Positions 37,315 through 46,717 of a DNA stretch of 64,000 bases are shown here, one piece after another (position 1 is the stretch's first letter; every line of letters starts with the position of its first letter). The position numbers were made by a program, and so were the translations under genes. The notes beneath the pieces were generated by a model. The model searched no databases. It worked only from the letters and a program-made list of their open reading frames with translations, and was not told the origin of the DNA. The stretch covers positions 1 through 64,000 of the forward strand of contig CASGED010000039.1 in assembly GCA_949300425.1 (NCBI GenBank). Direction: 5' to 3'. Origin of the DNA: an uncultured Bacteroides sp. (lineage in GTDB: Bacteria; Bacteroidota; Bacteroidia; Bacteroidales; Bacteroidaceae).

Positions 37315-38199
37315 TTAGTTCATTGCCTCTACGGTATATCCTTGCTTTTCCAGCAACTTCAATACGCCGTGCTCACCGGGCAGATGGCCTGCACCCACCA
37401 CAAAAAGCGTAGACGCTTGCTTCATGATGCCGGGCATTTGTTTCGCCCAGTTGGCGTTGCGGCCATAGATTAACGCCTCTTCCTCTTCGGAAGTGCTGTC
37501 ACAAGCGTTGCCCATCTTCTCTTCCGTGATTTCGAGGAGCTTATCAAGGTCTTGGTTGAGATAGGCCTCCGCTAATCGGCGTGTCATGTCTATGCCATAA
37601 TCAATGTGTGTGGCCGAGCAGTAGAGCTGTTGTGCCTGGCGTTTCAAGCTTTGCGAGTTATAGAGTATATTGATTTGCGACTCCATGGTTTCCAGTCCTC
37701 CCACCTTCTTGCCGGCTTGCTTGGCTTGCGTCTGGAACCAAGTGTCAAGCTGCTCTTGCGGGTTATATCCTTTCAGGGCTTTCACGGAGAGTACTACGGC
37801 CAGTTGGGCATTGAGGGCGGCGGGCTTCAACTTGTCGAACATCGCAAGCTCCATGCCGATGTTTTCTTTAACCACCGAAGCAATGCTGTCATACTGGGCT
37901 TGGGTGAAGAGGCTTTTCAATGTGGTGTCGGTGGGTAACATCATGGCCTGTTGCATCTTCATCAGCATTTCGGGCTTCATCATGTCCTCCATCACAAGTT
38001 CGCCATATACCTGTGAAGTCCCGTTCATGGCTTCCGTCATCCCGGCTATACTGTCCTTCATGCTGAGCGGAGCCACGTGGTGCGTGCCGAAAATGTACGA
38101 AGGCTTGTCCAGTCCGTTGCCCGATACTTTCCATAACAATTGCGCATTGACGCCCAAGGTGATGCAGAAGAACATCAATAATGCAAAAATCTTTTTCAT
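37315..38199 (-). CDS. TraB/GumN family protein
   Basis: A 294-residue secreted protein of the TraB/GumN superfamily, related to the Tiki-type metalloprotease fold. After the signal (MKKIFALLMFFCITLGVNAQ) come LWKVSGNGLDKPSYIFGTHHV and the C-terminal GAGHLPGEHGVLKLLEKQGY. GTHH and the GAGH-type motif carry the conserved His residues of the family. Its substrate is unknown. The frame is open to 38253, but that start lies inside the promoter, so 38199 is preferred. Confidence 0.88.
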   Translation of the reverse strand: MKKIFALLMFFCITLGVNAQLLWKVSGNGLDKPSYIFGTHHVAPLSMKDSIAGMTEAMNGTSQVYGELVMEDMMKPEMLMKMQQAMMLPTDTTLKSLFTQAQYDSIASVVKENIGMELAMFDKLKPAALNAQLAVVLSVKALKGYNPQEQLDTWFQTQAKQAGKKVGGLETMESQINILYNSQSLKRQAQQLYCSATHIDYGIDMTRRLAEAYLNQDLDKLLEITEEKMGNACDSTSEEEEALIYGRNANWAKQMPGIMKQASTLFVVGAGHLPGEHGVLKLLEKQGYTVEAMN

Positions 38200-38250
38200 T
38201 GCGGTAAGAGAGTTTTTAGTCATACATTCGTTTATTGTTTTCTGATGCCG

Positions 38251-38258
38251 CAAAGATA
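38251..38258 (-). promoter_or_regulatory. -7 box for the TraB/GumN gene
   Basis: Minus-strand TATCTTTG lies 52 bases upstream of the ATG at 38199. Confidence 0.6.
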
Positions 38259-38359
38259 GGGCACAAAAACGGATAGTTAGGTTATCGGTACGTTAACAGT
38301 AGGTTAAGAAAAGGAATTATATAAAACCTTGACGAATATCCGAACCTAACAGATTTCCG

Positions 38360-40732
38360 TTATCTGATGTCTCCGTAATAGAAATCCGAGTTCTTGGCAT
38401 ATTCCTGCGGGGCGGGATAAACAATGTCCTTTGTCCTGTCCGTAACCTGCACCACGTCTCCCGCTTGCATGTTAATTTCTATTACGCCGTTGTCTCCGGT
38501 TACTTGTGTAAACGGTATCTGCTTTCCTTGGGCATTGCGTACCTGTATATCCCCGGGCGACATGCCGGTTTGCAGGCGGCACAATCCCCCTTTTTCGCTT
38601 TCCACCTGTATGAACACGTTCCGTCCGTCCCTCCTGGAAGCGCTCACGAGGAAAGCCCCCTTGGCGCGCAGGTTGATGAACGACGCGTCCCGCCAGGCCG
38701 ACGGCGTGCCATAGAACACTCGGATTTTGTCTCCCCAGTCCTGCATGTAGAGTTCGTGCAGGGTAGAGACTGCCGCCATCGGAGTCTCGATAACCGGCCC
38801 CGATTCCGCATAGAGCGTATTGGGCTTGACAAACCGTTGCAGGAATATTTCCATTTGTTCCAAAGCGCCGTCTCCATCCCCTTTGCTGGCCAGCATGGCG
38901 GCTTTTCCGGTCCGCGAATAGCCTTGATTTCCCTTCCAACGGTTTACGCTCAGTTCCATTTTCGGACGGTCTTCCATGTTTTCCCAATCCAGCATGTGAT
39001 ACGGATAAATCATGAACAGGTGGGAGTAATGGCGGTGTGAGGTGTCGGTGAATTCATACTTGTCGCTGACTTTAAATCCCGTCTCCTCGCTGTAGGGAAA
39101 ATCCGCCAGGTTGGCCAGGAAGTCTTTCCATTGGGGCAACATGGGGTCGTTCAGGCGATAGGCCGTGTCAATGTCTATCAGCGTCTGCAATCCCCAGCGC
39201 AGGTTGGCCAGGTCATAGGTAGCGTTGGGACCGATGTTGGCGTTCGTGTACTCCGGCGAAGCTGTCGGCGGAAGCCCGTATTTCCCATTGTGCTCCGTGC
39301 GGATGTGGAAGAACAGGTTGACCGCCGACTTCAGCAGCGGGAACAACCTTTCCGTCAGCTGGCGCATGTCCCCGTACGCCAGGCAATGTTGCCAATAGTA
39401 GAACAACGTCCAAGTCAAGTTTCCCGCTTCATATTGGTTTCTGTCCACGGTTGTGGCGGGGTCAAGAGGCGCATGGAAATCGTAGGTCGCCGAACGGGGC
39501 AGGCAGGCCGCGTCCGTCCAGGTCTCTTGTCCGGCGATGTCGGTCACGTTGCGGCGCAAGTTGTCGCGGTTGTTCCACAACGCGTCCCACAAAGGCTGCG
39601 CCAGTTCGCCCAAGTTGGCTTTCACCTGCCAGGAGTAAGTCAACTGGATGTTCAGGTTCATCCAGATGGCCGTCCAGGGCGTGTCCCATGTCGGCCATAC
39701 GCCTTGCAGGTCAACCACGGGTTTACCGGGGCGTGCGGTGGAAGCGAATTTATAGTACTGCGCCCAATAGAAACTTTCAAACTTCTTGTCGGGGAAGGTG
39801 ACGAAAGCCGCTTTCCGATAGAAATCGTGCCACCAGGCCCTATGCCCCTCCTCCAGCTCCTCGGAAGATTGTTTGAGTCCCTCTTGCACAATGCGTATGG
39901 CAGAAGTCACGGCATCCTGTTCATGGTTTTCTTGCGACACCGTAGCCACTATGCGCCGTTTGTTTCCTTCCCGTACTTCTTTCCATCCCACGACGTACAC
40001 CCTTGCCACGGTCCGGAATGTCGTGTCGGTCACCAATTCCTGTACAGACAGGTTGACTCCGTCTCGGGTGTACCTTTTCGGATCCGGGTTCGCCTTTCCA
40101 TTTCGTTTTAAGTAACTTTCGGGAGCCGTTCCGTTAAAACAATAGCGGGGGCTTATGGCTTCTTGGGGAACAAAGTCCCACACATAATCCACCTCTCCGC
40201 CATCCGTTTCCGATTCAAACACGATGTAATCCTCATTAGCATGTACATACGTTTTAAAATCTATCTGTCCCTTCTCCGTTTGAAACGTTCCCCGCGTGAT
40301 GGCGTCATAAAGGGAAAGCGTCATGCTTTCCGCCGCCACTTCACCTTTCGTTTGCAAAGTGAAATACCCGATGGGCAGACGTGCCGAGTTGAAGAGATCG
40401 TAAGGAGACCGGGCTTCGGTCACGTCACTCCGGCCCACGTTCAGACGGTAAACGTTGTCCGCCAACTTATAGAGATTGGTACCCAACAGCCCGTTGCCCA
40501 TAATGGCACCGGCATAGTAGCCCGTGCGCAAACGTCCGTCCGCCGAACGTTCCACCGGGTCAGCAGTCAGTTGGTTCCAACGCATGTCGTGCCGACTCAT
40601 AAAAGCCGCCCAATCCATCTGTTCCGTCGTTACTTTACCGGTATTGTCACCCCGGGCCGTGGCCGGCCCTCCCCAAGTAGCCGCCATCATCAGCAGACAG
40701 CCCGCTACGTTTTTGACATTCAAGAGTTTCAT
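38360..40732 (-). CDS. GH95-like glycoside hydrolase (second PUL)
   Basis: A 790-residue secreted enzyme with the GH95/GH65-type (alpha/alpha)6 architecture. The N-terminal beta-domain has GRLRTGYYAGAIMGNGLLG and NVYRLNVGRSDV. GH95 fucosidase residues have plausible counterparts: Asn359 and Asn361 in WMNLNIQ, Glu494 in SPEYTN (general acid), and SHRHYSHLFMIYP. Characterised GH95 members act on alpha-L-fucosides or galactosides; here the sugar is not predictable. Start 40732 (MKLLNVKN) gives a signal peptide; the frame is open to 40852. Last gene of the second PUL, after a 195-base gap from GH88. Confidence 0.8.
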   Translation of the reverse strand: MKLLNVKNVAGCLLMMAATWGGPATARGDNTGKVTTEQMDWAAFMSRHDMRWNQLTADPVERSADGRLRTGYYAGAIMGNGLLGTNLYKLADNVYRLNVGRSDVTEARSPYDLFNSARLPIGYFTLQTKGEVAAESMTLSLYDAITRGTFQTEKGQIDFKTYVHANEDYIVFESETDGGEVDYVWDFVPQEAISPRYCFNGTAPESYLKRNGKANPDPKRYTRDGVNLSVQELVTDTTFRTVARVYVVGWKEVREGNKRRIVATVSQENHEQDAVTSAIRIVQEGLKQSSEELEEGHRAWWHDFYRKAAFVTFPDKKFESFYWAQYYKFASTARPGKPVVDLQGVWPTWDTPWTAIWMNLNIQLTYSWQVKANLGELAQPLWDALWNNRDNLRRNVTDIAGQETWTDAACLPRSATYDFHAPLDPATTVDRNQYEAGNLTWTLFYYWQHCLAYGDMRQLTERLFPLLKSAVNLFFHIRTEHNGKYGLPPTASPEYTNANIGPNATYDLANLRWGLQTLIDIDTAYRLNDPMLPQWKDFLANLADFPYSEETGFKVSDKYEFTDTSHRHYSHLFMIYPYHMLDWENMEDRPKMELSVNRWKGNQGYSRTGKAAMLASKGDGDGALEQMEIFLQRFVKPNTLYAESGPVIETPMAAVSTLHELYMQDWGDKIRVFYGTPSAWRDASFINLRAKGAFLVSASRRDGRNVFIQVESEKGGLCRLQTGMSPGDIQVRNAQGKQIPFTQVTGDNGVIEINMQAGDVVQVTDRTKDIVYPAPQEYAKNSDFYYGDIR

Positions 40733-40927
40733 CAGCATTTGAGTATAATTTAGCATAAAGGTAATCATAAAATCAGTACTTAAAGTCATGCAGTGCCAAC
40801 TGACGTGCAATATTCGCAAAACTTCTCGACATTTGCAAACATCTCCCGCCAAGATACCCTAAAAAACGAACTACAACCTACAAAGAAGCATCCTTGCAGA
40901 TTGTAGTCCTTAACACATCATGGCGCT

Positions 40928-42199
40928 TTAATAAGAGGAAGAAGCCAATTGCTTGTGGGCAGATTCTTGTCCGGCTTTATAACGGAGCAAGGCTTCCAAA
41001 TAGTAATAATCGGCATAAACAAGCGGCACGTCTATCTCGTTGCCATGCGGAATGCTGCCTACGCAGTGCTTTAATATAAAATGGCAATTGGTGCCCGGCT
41101 GTGCCAAATATTCCGCCGAGGTAAGGCTGTTCAGGATATGCCCGGCCGCCATCCAATATCTGCCGCCATCCTCCACATAACCGCTTAATTCCAAAAATGC
41201 GGAAGCGGCAATGGCGGCGGCGGAGGCGTCGCGGGGAACCGCGGGGAAACGCTGCGGCGCATAGTTCCAATCGGGCGCATAGCCTTCCTGACCGGCATTG
41301 AAATCCCAATAGGGAATGCCGTCCGCCGGCAAACGGGGATGGTTCAGCCAGAAATCGGCGGCACGCACCGCCACGCTGAGGAACTGCGGAATACCCGTCT
41401 CGCGATAGGCCATGGTATAGCCATAAATGGCCCACGCCTGTCCGCGGGCCCAAGTGGAATTGTCGGCGTAGCCCTGACAAGTGCCCCGATGAAGCACGCT
41501 GCCGGTGCGCTCGTCATAGTCCACTACGTGGTAGCTGCTGTAGTCGGGACGGAAATGATGGCGCGCCGTGGTCAGAGCGTGCGTGGTGGCCACACGGGCG
41601 TAGAGGCTGTCGCCGGTAACACGCGTGGCGAAGTAGAGCAACTCGAGGTTCATCAGGTTGTCGATAATGACGGGATAGAACCACTCATCGCGCCCGTTCC
41701 ACGACCGGCGGTAATTCCACGACTCGATGCAGCCGGTACGCTCGTTGAAGCGCGTACACAACGAGCGGGCGGACTCTACGAGGATGGCCTTGTAACGCGC
41801 GTCACCCGTCAGGCGGTAGGCGTTGCCGAAGCTGCAATACATCAGGAAGCCAAGGGCGTGGTGATGAGTCAGTTTCTTCAGCGGTTCCAGGGCTTCCGTC
41901 CAGCGGATGGCGGCTTGTTTCCACTCCTCGCCACCGGTGTATTCATACACGTACCACAGACAGCCGGGGAAGAAACCCTCCGTCCAGTCATTCAGGGTGG
42001 TGACGTACAGGCGATTGTCCTTCACCGTACGCGGATAGGCGCCGGGGACCGGATTGGTCCGCAGCTGCGCCGACAGCTGGGCTTCGGCCGTGCGGAAGCC
42101 TATGGCCACCGGGTCGGCACACGCCACCTCGCGCCTGTCCCCGCAGGAGAGCAGGAACAAGCACAAAAGCGGCGTTAATGCGTATCTGATTGCATTCAT
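40928..42199 (-). CDS. GH88-family lipoprotein lacking one catalytic Asp
   Basis: A 423-residue lipoprotein (signal ending LLCLFLLSC; Cys19) with a full-length GH88 fold. It keeps the general acid/base Asp180 in IIDNLMNLEL and substrate-contact segments HFRPDYSSYHVVDYD, RGQAWAIYGYTM and HGNEIDVPLVYADYYY. The other catalytic position is Ala115 in HHHALGF where the fused GH88 of this window and UGL (Asp88) have Asp; the codon is GCC (41855-41857), one base from GAC. It should therefore be inactive or altered as an unsaturated glucuronyl hydrolase. It starts 6 bases after SusD-b in the HTCS-controlled operon. Confidence 0.85.
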   Translation of the reverse strand: MNAIRYALTPLLCLFLLSCGDRREVACADPVAIGFRTAEAQLSAQLRTNPVPGAYPRTVKDNRLYVTTLNDWTEGFFPGCLWYVYEYTGGEEWKQAAIRWTEALEPLKKLTHHHALGFLMYCSFGNAYRLTGDARYKAILVESARSLCTRFNERTGCIESWNYRRSWNGRDEWFYPVIIDNLMNLELLYFATRVTGDSLYARVATTHALTTARHHFRPDYSSYHVVDYDERTGSVLHRGTCQGYADNSTWARGQAWAIYGYTMAYRETGIPQFLSVAVRAADFWLNHPRLPADGIPYWDFNAGQEGYAPDWNYAPQRFPAVPRDASAAAIAASAFLELSGYVEDGGRYWMAAGHILNSLTSAEYLAQPGTNCHFILKHCVGSIPHGNEIDVPLVYADYYYLEALLRYKAGQESAHKQLASSSY

Positions 42200-42205
42200 A
42201 GTTCT

Positions 42206-43882
42206 TTACCAGCCTTCGTTTTGCCGCAGGTTGCCGTTCTTGAACAACTCGGAGTTAGAGATAGGGTAGAAGTACATGCGAGGTTCCACGACACGGGTCT
42301 CGTACAGCTGTCTGTCGTAGGACACCCGATCGCCGATCTTAGTGACCTGCACCTTAAAGATGTCGGCCGTCTGCTCCAGTTCGTTCCAGCGACGCACGTC
42401 CCAGAAGCGATGCCCCTCGAAAGCCAATTCTACCCTGCGCTCGTTCTTCAAACGCTTGATAAAGTCTTCTTTAGACAAATTGCTTGGGTAGGGAGGCATC
42501 TGTACGTCACTCCGATTGCGCAACATATTGACAGCCTCCAAGGCAGACATAGGGAGTTCCGCATCCTTGTAAGTAGGCGAGTCGAAAGCGTTCACCATAG
42601 CTTCGGCATAGTTCAGCAGGATTTCGCCGTATCGGAACAGAATCCAGCTGTGGAAGCGGCGGGTTACCGTACTGCCGGGTTCGAAGCTGATGTCGTTATT
42701 AACATATTTCTTCAGGTAATAACCGGTCACAGTGGCGTTGTTCAGTGGCAGGGCATTGGCACCGCCTTCCCAGATCTCCAAGGTGTTGTCACCCGGCCAT
42801 TGCATTCCGTTATAAGCAATGGTCATTGCCAAACGAGGATCTCTGTCCTGATAAGGATTGGCGCGCATATCCGCGTTATTCCAATCGAAAGGTGTTCCAT
42901 TCTTCATTTCATAAGCGCTGACCAAGTTCTCCGTCGGACAGGTAGATGTCTTGCCGCCTTCCACGCCCATGGGGAAATTGTTTTGTTCAAAAGTCCCGCT
43001 TTCTGCCACGGTACGAACCAATATGTTTTCTATCGCCGTGTTATTTCTTTCATCAAACAAAGCGGAATAGCTGCTCAATCCATAACCCAGTGCAGAAGCC
43101 TGTCCTATGATTTCATAAGCCGACCGGGCCGCTTCTTTCCACTTTTCTTTATCATCGGCCGAATAAAGCGGACTTGCCAGATACAGTCTCAAGCGCGACG
43201 CCAAAGCCATGGCGGCTCCCCGCGTAATGCGTCCGGTTTCCTTATCCATCAAGCCGTCCTCAAAATTCACGGGCAACAAAGTCTTCAGTTCATCACATTC
43301 CCGCAGAATAAAGTCTGCCACCTCTTCGAAGGATGAGGGCTGCACGGCATTCGCCTGTTCAGCCGTCAGTACCTCGGTGACCAAAGGCACGTTCCGGTAG
43401 CGCCGGATCAACTCGAAGTAGTAGTAGGCGCGCAGGAAGCGGACCTCGTATTCGTAGTATTGGAACATTTTCATCCAATTCTCATAATTGTCATTGTACT
43501 GCCAGTCCTCAAAGGTCAGCCCGCGGGCTTCCTTCAGGAACACGTTGGCGGCGCGGATACCCTGGTAGTAGTGCGACCAACGGTCGTCGACCACGGCGTT
43601 GGCTCCCCAAGTGCCGTTCACAAACCGCTGCACGTCGGAGGTCTGGTAGACGTGTACGGCATCATCGGTGCCCGCATCCTGCATGGCCCCGTCAACGTTG
43701 CAGAAGCCATCGGGCAGGAAGCTGTAGACGTGGGTGGCCAGATTCTTGGTACGGTCGTAGCTGGAGGTGATGTCTTCTATCGTGTAGACGGACGTCTCGT
43801 CACAATCCAAGAAATCGCATCCCGCGAGGGTGGACAGGCACAGCGTGCCCAACAAGCAATAGTGTAATAAGGTCTTTTTCAT
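42206..43882 (-). CDS. SusD-like glycan-binding lipoprotein (SusD-b)
   Basis: A 558-residue RagB/SusD lipoprotein, signal ending CLSTLAGC. It carries YYEYEVRFLRAYYYFELIRRY, RNVPLVTEVL in the N-terminal TPR region and the C-terminal KNERRVELAFEGHRFWDVRRWNE and YPISNSELF motifs. It lies 12 bases after SusC-b and 6 bases before the GH88 gene. With SusC-b it forms the second of two import pairs in this operon. Confidence 0.92.
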   Translation of the reverse strand: MKKTLLHYCLLGTLCLSTLAGCDFLDCDETSVYTIEDITSSYDRTKNLATHVYSFLPDGFCNVDGAMQDAGTDDAVHVYQTSDVQRFVNGTWGANAVVDDRWSHYYQGIRAANVFLKEARGLTFEDWQYNDNYENWMKMFQYYEYEVRFLRAYYYFELIRRYRNVPLVTEVLTAEQANAVQPSSFEEVADFILRECDELKTLLPVNFEDGLMDKETGRITRGAAMALASRLRLYLASPLYSADDKEKWKEAARSAYEIIGQASALGYGLSSYSALFDERNNTAIENILVRTVAESGTFEQNNFPMGVEGGKTSTCPTENLVSAYEMKNGTPFDWNNADMRANPYQDRDPRLAMTIAYNGMQWPGDNTLEIWEGGANALPLNNATVTGYYLKKYVNNDISFEPGSTVTRRFHSWILFRYGEILLNYAEAMVNAFDSPTYKDAELPMSALEAVNMLRNRSDVQMPPYPSNLSKEDFIKRLKNERRVELAFEGHRFWDVRRWNELEQTADIFKVQVTKIGDRVSYDRQLYETRVVEPRMYFYPISNSELFKNGNLRQNEGW

Positions 43883-43894
43883 TGTCTTCTTCGC

Positions 43895-46687
43895 TTAAAA
43901 TGATAAGTTCACACCAAAAGTATATTGTGTCATCAGCGGATGGGATGCTTTTACAGCTTCCGGCTCCATTACATCCATTTTATTCCACGAGAACAGGTCG
44001 TGGGCGCGGGCAAACAAACGGACTTTCTTCAGAAAATCCACCCGTCGCAACGCCCGGGAAGAGAACTGGTAGTACAGCTCCAGCGTCCTCAACTTCAGGA
44101 AAGAGGCGTCGGCCACCCACAGGCTGTTGGTGTTGTAGTTGTTGTCGGAGCCGGCATAGGTCAGGCGCGGATAGCGCGCCCCGGGGTTCTCCGGCGTCCA
44201 GCGGTTCTCGTAGTAATGGGTCGAGATCGTGTTATTGTTGATCAACGGCCAATACACGCTGTTCACGTTCATGATCTTGCTATAACGGCCGGCTCCTTGG
44301 AACAGGGCGTACACGCCCAATCCCTTGTACTCGGCGCCCAAATGGAACGAATAATAAATCTCCGGGCAAGAGGTGTTGTAGCCTAACGGCACCTGATCGT
44401 AGCTGTCGATGCGGTTGTCGCCGTTCTGGTCCTTGAACATCAGGTCGCCGGGTCTTACCGTCGACAGGTACTGTTTCACTTCCCGGTTGTCAATCTCTTC
44501 CTGGCTCTGATAGATGCCGACCACTTCGTAACCGAAGATTTGACCGATGGGACGCCCGGTACGTTTCAAATAGTCGTACGGACGGTACTCTTCGTTCATT
44601 TCCTTGATTTCGTTGCCGGCATAGGAGAACATGGCGCCGAGGTTATAACTGAAGTCGCCGATCTTGTCGCTCCAGTTGGCGGCAATCTCCACGCCGTAAC
44701 TGTCTACAACGCCGTTATTCTGTTTGGGGGCCGTGATGCCCAGCACAGTGGACACCGCCCCGCCGGCGTCCGTCAGGATATCCGTACGGTGGTCGTAGAA
44801 TCCGTCGATGCTCACCGACAAACGGTTCCAGCCCATGAAGTCTAAGCCGATGTTAGCCTTGTGGGACTTCTCATAGGTAAATCCGGCCACTCCCAGTTGA
44901 GCCTCTTTCATACCGCCAACCGATGTCGGGTTGTCCTTAAAATAATAACTGTTACCCGTTCCATAATAAGTCATGTACAAACCAGTCGCGTCATAATCCG
45001 CGCGTCCGGCTATACCATACGATGCTCTTAATTTCAGCAGGTCCAACCAATCAGCCTTCATAAATCGCTCTTCGGAAAGAATCCACCCCAATCCTACCGA
45101 AGGGAAGATTCCCCAACGGTTTCCGGGTTCCAACACGCTGGATGCCGAACCGGAAAGAGAAGCATCCAACAAATAACGGTTCTTGTACACGTAATGCACT
45201 TGTCCCACTACGTCCATGAAAGCGGTGGTCTTGTAGCGGTCCTTCTGAGTGTTCTTGTCCATCGCGTACAGCAAGGTGGCGTTCAGCTTATGGTCCGCAC
45301 CCCAGGCACGGGCATAGTCGGTACGCGCTTCAAAATTGAAGTGATTGGAGTTGGAGCCCACGCTGCTGCCGAAGCTGAGGTTCCCCTCATTGCGCAACGT
45401 GTTATAACGCCTTTCGCCCGTAGCCCAGTCCAAAGTGACCGATTCGTAGCCGAAGCTCTTGGTGTTGTTGTCCCAATAGGTGGCGTAGTTGTCGATGCCG
45501 AATTTCACGCTTGCCGACAGCCCCTTGACAAGGGCTCCCAAGTCTTGCGTCATTGACAGGTCAGCGTACAAGACACGGCCTTGCGAACGGGCGTATCCGG
45601 TGCCGGCAATGTAGCCTATGGGGTTATTGGCGTATGAGGTTGTCCCGCCGAACACGTTGCCGCGCGTCTTGATGGGGAAAGCGCCGGAAGGTACCCGATA
45701 CAACGCCCCGAAGATATCATCGGTCTGTGTCCCCGGGCGGTTGTGCTCGGAGAAGTTGCCGAACATGTTCAGCTTCAGCCGGGTGGTGGGAGTGACTTCG
45801 ATGTCTAAATTGGTACGGACGTTCAGGCGCGTGTACTTGAATTGCGTGGAGTAACCGTCATTCCAGTCCGTAGGCTGCAGGATGCCCCTGTCATCCAAGA
45901 AATTCAGCTGGGAGAAATATTTCACGTACTTCCCGCCGCCACGGGCCGAGAAGGTGACGTTGTCCCCGTAACTGTGATCCCTCAACGCTTCGTCCATCCA
46001 GTTCACGTTGGGATAAACGTCCGGATAAGTGCCTTCTTGGAACGCGCGCAGTTCGTCCGCGTTATAGCGGGGAGCCAGGCCGTCGTTCGTCAGACCTTCA
46101 TTCAGCGCTTGGGCATAGGTATAGCCGTCCACGAAATCGGGCAGGTTGCGGGGCGTTCCCATGTTGAACTGGTAAGAAAAGTCTATCTGCGGACCCGACT
46201 CTACTCCCCGCTTCGTCTTGACCAGGATGACGCCGTTCGCCCCTTTTACGCCGTACAGGCTGGTGGACACCGCGTCTTTCAGCACCGTGACGGACTCTAT
46301 CTCCGTGGAGTTCAAGTAATCCAACGAGCGTTCGAACCCGTCCACGATGATGAGCGGTGCCCTGTTGTTGGTGGTACCCATGCCGCGAATCAGGAATGAG
46401 GCTCCGTCATTCCACGCGTTATTCGGATTTTGAAGTACCTGCAAGCCCGGCAGGAGGCCATACAGCAAGTTAGAGGCGTTAACGGCGGTCTTATGACTCA
46501 ACTCCTCGGAAGTGGCCACAGCCATGGCGGCCGTAGACTCTTTCGCGTTATACGCGATACCGCGTCCGTAGGCTGCCGGTTCGTCCATCCGGTCCATGCC
46601 GCCCACAGTCAGGCTGTCCGATGCCTGACCCCATACGGCTGACGAATAAATCGTGCCGGCGATTAAAAGTTTTATGTAATTTTTCAT
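43895..46687 (-). CDS. SusC-like TonB-dependent transporter without N-terminal regulatory domain (SusC-b)
   Basis: A 930-residue SusC-type barrel. After a signal peptide (ending SSAVWGQ) the protein passes through a short linker straight to the plug: LYGLLPGLQVLQNP, ASFLIRGMGTTNN and YGVKGANGVILVKTKRG. The ~80-residue carboxypeptidase-D regulatory-like domain and the VVVVGYGxQ stretch found in SusC-a and the polyuronate SusC are missing, which explains the shorter length. The barrel ends FGVNLSF. Its plug and barrel appear complete. Confidence 0.9.
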   Translation of the reverse strand: MKNYIKLLIAGTIYSSAVWGQASDSLTVGGMDRMDEPAAYGRGIAYNAKESTAAMAVATSEELSHKTAVNASNLLYGLLPGLQVLQNPNNAWNDGASFLIRGMGTTNNRAPLIIVDGFERSLDYLNSTEIESVTVLKDAVSTSLYGVKGANGVILVKTKRGVESGPQIDFSYQFNMGTPRNLPDFVDGYTYAQALNEGLTNDGLAPRYNADELRAFQEGTYPDVYPNVNWMDEALRDHSYGDNVTFSARGGGKYVKYFSQLNFLDDRGILQPTDWNDGYSTQFKYTRLNVRTNLDIEVTPTTRLKLNMFGNFSEHNRPGTQTDDIFGALYRVPSGAFPIKTRGNVFGGTTSYANNPIGYIAGTGYARSQGRVLYADLSMTQDLGALVKGLSASVKFGIDNYATYWDNNTKSFGYESVTLDWATGERRYNTLRNEGNLSFGSSVGSNSNHFNFEARTDYARAWGADHKLNATLLYAMDKNTQKDRYKTTAFMDVVGQVHYVYKNRYLLDASLSGSASSVLEPGNRWGIFPSVGLGWILSEERFMKADWLDLLKLRASYGIAGRADYDATGLYMTYYGTGNSYYFKDNPTSVGGMKEAQLGVAGFTYEKSHKANIGLDFMGWNRLSVSIDGFYDHRTDILTDAGGAVSTVLGITAPKQNNGVVDSYGVEIAANWSDKIGDFSYNLGAMFSYAGNEIKEMNEEYRPYDYLKRTGRPIGQIFGYEVVGIYQSQEEIDNREVKQYLSTVRPGDLMFKDQNGDNRIDSYDQVPLGYNTSCPEIYYSFHLGAEYKGLGVYALFQGAGRYSKIMNVNSVYWPLINNNTISTHYYENRWTPENPGARYPRLTYAGSDNNYNTNSLWVADASFLKLRTLELYYQFSSRALRRVDFLKKVRLFARAHDLFSWNKMDVMEPEAVKASHPLMTQYTFGVNLSF

Positions 46688-46717
46688 TGCATTGTCTTTA
46701 TAATGATTACTACTAAA

